Positions 60,601 through 64,000 of a stretch of DNA of 64,000 nucleotides are shown here, piece by piece. Source of the DNA: Przewalskia tangutica (lineage: Eukaryota; Streptophyta; Magnoliopsida; Solanales; Solanaceae). The translations under genes and the position numbers were made by a program. The number at the start of each line of letters is the position of its first letter. Position 1 is the stretch's first letter. Under the pieces are notes generated by a model. The model saw only the letters and a program-made list of their open reading frames with translations, ran no database searches and was not told the origin of the DNA. The stretch is taken from positions 1,031,728 to 1,095,727 of the forward strand of contig JAQGDG010000048.1 of the NCBI GenBank assembly GCA_029844215.1, written 5' to 3'.

Positions 60601-60760
60601 TAGCTACCTCGAAAGGGTCTATGGACTCGGGCTCTATCCCTATCCTACTAGCAACAAGGGAGATATGGGGCTGAGTAGAACCGGATCTATCAAGGCATAA
60701 ACATCAAACCGAAGCGATAAGATACTGTGGCGACATCGGTGAGGCCTCACGATCGTCAGG
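57540..60760 (-). pseudogene. Pol of element H: protease, RT, RNase H, integrase, tail
   Basis: Read leftwards. Protease region 60760-60530, with FDVYALIDP (about 60710-60684) at the active-site position. Linker DVIMGMDWLACYANVD (about 60499-60452). RT: MSFGLTNA (59847-59824) and the catalytic FIDD (59760-59749) followed by ILVYSR. RNase H around 59420-59130: GVVIAYASR and YTHHKSL, where the catalytic Asp of TDH reads His. Integrase: SFQRV and AEDYAALYIREI in 58647-58300, zinc domain upstream. Chromodomain-like tail MTWEAGEDTRRKYPHLF (57601-57551). Each domain is recognisable but frame changes break the chain, so it is scored as a pseudogene. Confidence 0.87.
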
Positions 60761-62029
60761 TGGACAAAGCTTATAAATGCGGTTACGAGGACCGCTAGAG
60801 CTGGACACGAGCCCACGACCTCTGCGCGACCTTGACCCACGGGCACCACGCCTCGGGCGATAGCGTAGGAGATGATGAAGCGGCCACAGAACACGAAGGT
60901 GACCTACCACCAGCCGTGCCCCGGTGAGCGATCCCTCATAGTGACCACTGCTTGGCTGGCCAACAAGATCCATAAGTAGTACCACACTTCCCGTAATGGG
61001 ATCTACCGCGTCGGCCCAGGGGTGGTCGATCGGCGATGCCTCTGCTGCTACGGGCGTCACGAAGCCACAGGGCCGCAGTGCGCGCCGAAACTGCAGGTAC
61101 GTGGCTTGAGGGGCCGGTGCGGGAGTGCTCTGGTGGCGTGATGCGAATCTGAAGCTTCTTGAGGCCGCCCGCCCACGATAACCACCAGAAGACCCTCCGT
61201 CTGGCCTTAACCTGGCTGGCGTCACGTCACTCGTCGACCTCTGCGCTCGCCGTCAGGCGTGAGCTGCGTCGCGGGTAATGTCACGTGCATTTGGAGAAAC
61301 CCCGCACGTGACTTCGGCCATATAGTCGTCTGGCGGTGACATAGCGGTGTACCTATCCTCAATATCGCTGCCAATCTTTGGGACATATCGAGCGATGAAT
61401 CAAACTCGACATTGTACTCCACGACGGTCGTCCTGCGCCTCGGCTGGTAATAATCTATCGGCCGCGCCCTCGCCGTGCGTGGAGGCGAAGTAGTGAGAAA
61501 GCCTCGAGAACTCATCCCATAGGCGGGGGCGCGTGCTCTCCGGGATAACTCCCATGAATCAAACCAATGGACTACGGTATCCGCGGCCTATGTGAACCAA
61601 AGATCCTGGACTTCGGTCTCGCATACGATCGCTTTCAAAATCTCTGAAGGCGGCCCGGATGAACTCCTGGATCATCCTGGAGCCTGGACCCGTAAAACTC
61701 GGCGGGCTCTGACTCAAGAAATCTCGTAGCCTCAAACTATGCGCCTCGGGTGTACCCGCAGTGCGGCGGAAATGGGGCCCCAGGCGCGCGTCGATCTCTC
61801 GCCGTGTCGGGCCTGACTTTGTAAAAGGTGGGCCGTCTCGCTGTACCCTAACTCCTCCGCCCGGTGTGGGGCGGGAGGTGTGGTGCGTGATGCTATCTTT
61901 GAAATTTGGCGGCGTCATAGAACTTCGCCGTCACGGTATAGGCCCGGGCTGAGCCTCGTGACTCTGGGTGTCTGCTAGCGACTCCGCCATTTGCCTTGCC
62001 GCCTGGGCGGGTTGCTTGCGTGGAAGCAT
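60761..62029 (-). pseudogene. Gag of element H (frameshifted)
   Basis: The minus-strand ATG at 62029 gives MLPRKQPAQAARQ; the other elements begin MPPRK. The open frame 61559-61918 carries the start of the core (LRLRDFLSQSPPSFTG, then EFIRAAF). Frame 61222-61515 continues it (VEYNVEFDSSLD, MSQRLAAILRIG), and 60704-61225 covers the basic and knuckle region, where a CCHC segment near 60950-61010 is shifted out of frame. The length is normal for the family. Frame breaks are similar in density to C. Confidence 0.8.
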
Positions 62030-62140
62030 AAGCTGTTACGGGGAAAGGAATACGTTAGAGGGTCGACCTATAACACGGATCTAAAGCGCGATCTCGAGAA
62101 TGAGAAGAATGAAACCAATCTAAATATCCTATAGCCTCAC

Positions 62141-62172
62141 GATTATTGGTGTGGTGCGCGACAAATAATCAA
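62141..62172 (-). promoter_or_regulatory. Leader stem-loop, copy in H
   Basis: GATTAT (62141-62146) and ATAATCAA (62165-62172); the loop keeps GTGGTGCGCG, so the palindrome is altered. Confidence 0.45.
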
Positions 62173-62220
62173 GACTACTAGATCACGGTGCAGTAGACGC
62201 TTCCAGATGATTAAGCGCTG

Positions 62221-62232
62221 CGATACCACTTT
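62221..62232 (-). other. PBS of element H
   Basis: CGATACCACTTT immediately before TGTCACGACCG; complement AAAGTGGTATCG, the initiator-Met site. Confidence 0.78.
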
Positions 62233-64000
62233 TGTCACGACCGTTCGGGGCCGTGGTAGTGCCTGCAGGCACCCAAGTAGTCATCGAAATCGTGAAATAT
62301 AAAACTAACATAAGCTTGATTTATAAAATAGACCAGATTTATGTGAGAAAACATCCTTTCGGCGATATATAATCATAGTTCAGCGATTACATCCGACAGC
62401 ATGCAACATGACTACTGAACCTCTAGGAAATATACAACTATGGCGGGGCGAGGCCCGCCATACCATAGTGTACAAACTATCTCACAATGAGGAGATCATA
62501 CGAAAGTAGAGCCTCAGGAAGAGATGGAGCTCGGCACCCAGCGTAGAGGTCCTAAGGATGCGGATCTAGCACACCTTGCCCTTACTGCGGCATGAGCGCC
62601 CCGGAAGGACCTGGTACAACGAGGTACTAAGTATGCGAAGCGTAAAAGTACTTAAATGAAAACATATCATTTTTAAAACCGGTTTACAAATATGTGGCCA
62701 AGAAAAACCGAGGAGACGCGCGTAGTGCGCATCACAAACAATAGCCTTGATAGGTAAGCGTAATGAGTCTTGTCTAGGCTGCGAATGATCGAAGCAGACT
62801 CGCCCCCATCGTCATTCTGCAAGCCTAATCCTGGACTCGAGTCGCATGGTAAACCCACTCGCATGGGCGCGAGGTATAACCCGCGTCGAGGGTAGCTACT
62901 CCTCGGCATGATCACGGACTCATTGTCGCATGGCCACATGGACCGCGTGAGGCATAACCCCGCATACTAACTGGAACTCGTAGCTCGCATAGGCCTGGAC
63001 CCGCGTAAGTATTCTCGAATCGTAGTCCCCAAGCACTGAGTCTACCCGCGTCGGAGGCGACAACCCGGTATCATCTCAGAGGTGAGTGATAGTATACTAA
63101 CATAACAACTTATCTTTAAACAACATAAGCACAACAAGGATACTCACCTATGCAAGCGTTACAAGATGCTAACACGCATCGTCATATCGTGTCTGCTTAT
63201 CAAACCGTCTTATTATTCTTTTCCTGATATAAATGCATTATAAACACGTAGGCAAACTTGTTTCTTTTATCGATCTTAAGTGGTTATACTTAACTTCCCA
63301 TAAAGCTAGTATAACTCTTAAACTTACATTTAAAAACCAATTAGTTCTCTTTAAAAATGATTCGATATTCTTTTGAAATGCTTTGGATCTTTATTATTCG
63401 GAGCTTAAAAGCGTGGCGTGGTAAGTGTTGTCGGGCTTAAGCAGTGAGGCATTACGTAAGTGTTATTGGGCTTAAGTCAAAAGACATTTACGTGTGTGTC
63501 GATTAACACATATGCACGTGTCGTCTAATTTATATATATATTATAAAATATCATGCTTTAGGAAGAATCGCATACCTTACCGTGAAAACCACGCGAGTTG
63601 AATATGTACGCGCGCGTGAGAAGTCGACCTATAATAGTCCGCAGATATCTATCAAAGACTATACGAAGGTCATTCTAAGCGGAGGGTTCGCAATTCTCAC
63701 GGAAAGTCGGGCGGCACTTCCCTGCGGTGAGCTATATAAGTCTCTTGTGAAGCGATCCTATGTAAATCTGATTCAATTATTCTTCTTTTAAACCATTTTT
63801 GTGATAACGGTTCAATTCTATTACATGATATACTTCTAAGTATTTATACTTATCCTTATACTTCAGCGGTATATATTTTCTAATTCAAAAAGAGGTTAGG
63901 ATTAGTTACCTCGGTAAAATGATAATATCTAGAAAAGTCGCTTTGAGCAAGGTTTGCTCATAAGTTGTATGCTCCAAGAACCAGCAGAAGTTTCTTCACA
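62233..64000 (-). repeat. Element H 5' LTR (partial)
   Basis: TGTCACGACCGTTCGGGG onward aligns with 54984 to about 56750; the U3 part lies outside the window. The module array recurs at about 63397-63495. Confidence 0.88.

Larger units (their letters stand above)
294..64000 (+). mobile_element. Element A: gag-only LTR retrotransposon, heavily nested, 3' end outside window
   Basis: The 5' LTR starts TGTTACACCCCGTAAATTC at 294, preceded by a probable target duplication CATAT (289-293). It is split by insertion B and resumes at 48990, ending GTCGTGACA at 51184 (about 3.69 kb once joined). The internal region (51185-52994, 1.8 kb) holds a PBS, leader, gag and PPT but no protease, RT, RNase H or integrase. 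The 3' LTR starts at 52995 and is cut at 54983 by element H; the rest lies beyond the window. The AT-rich parts of the two LTRs are nearly identical, so the insertion is fairly recent. The structure fits a non-autonomous TR-GAG element. Confidence 0.85.
54984..64000 (-). mobile_element. Element H: minus-strand gag-pol Ty3/gypsy element, 5' LTR cut by window end
   Basis: 3' LTR 54984-57396 (2.41 kb), PPT and hairpin, then in reverse integrase, RNase H, RT, protease and gag, leader, PBS (62221-62232), and 5' LTR from 62233 to beyond the window. Preceded by TTAAT (54979-54983), a likely target duplication whose partner is off the edge. The internal length, 4.8 kb, matches C. It inserted in A's 3' LTR, a site intact in A's 5' LTR. 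Confidence 0.9.

Overview
This window is plant nuclear DNA made entirely of nested LTR retrotransposons. No host gene, tRNA, rRNA or other non-transposon unit can be supported. The elements are Ty3/gypsy type. Gag begins MPPRK-like and carries a Retrotrans_gag core and CCHC knuckles. Pol has the order protease, RT, RNase H, integrase, then a chromodomain-like tail ending in YPHLF. Primer-binding sites match the 3' end of plant initiator-Met tRNA. The LTRs are very long (about 2.4-4.1 kb). These traits fit the Tekay/Del branch of plant chromoviruses; that lineage call is an inference. The host species cannot be named.

Layout, outermost to innermost: (Z) 1-293, the 5' leader and LTR edge of a minus-strand element. 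(A) inserted in Z at 294: a plus-strand gag-only element. Its 5' LTR is 294-1791 plus 48990-51184, its internal region is 51185-52994, and its 3' LTR starts at 52995. (B) inserted in A's 5' LTR: a minus-strand solo LTR between TTATA duplications (1787-1791 and 48985-48989), itself split into 1792-2187, 15397-17811 and 47715-48984. (C) inside B: a plus-strand gag-pol element, 2188-15396, whose integrase is interrupted by (D), a solo LTR at 8820-12315. (E) also inside B: a minus-strand element, 17812-47709, between AACCT duplications. Inside E lie (F), a plus-strand tandem LTR-gag-LTR-gag-LTR array (20694-35065), and (G), a plus-strand gag-only element (35563-42533). (H) inserted in A's 3' LTR at 54984: a minus-strand gag-pol element running off the right edge.

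C and H carry every domain an autonomous element needs, although no reading frame is intact. A, E, F and G carry only gag (degraded in E) and have a short non-coding stretch where pol would be, as in TR-GAG elements that rely on proteins from autonomous relatives. All share the same PBS, a conserved leader stem-loop, and a hairpin just before the polypurine tract, which fits mobilisation by shared machinery.

Reading frames break every few tens of codons. Much of the disagreement between paired LTRs is small indels in C/G-rich stretches, while AT-rich stretches of the same pair are almost identical. This suggests part of the damage is base-calling or consensus error in heavily methylated DNA. 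Most short open frames are therefore fragments or shadows of gag-pol or LTR sequence.
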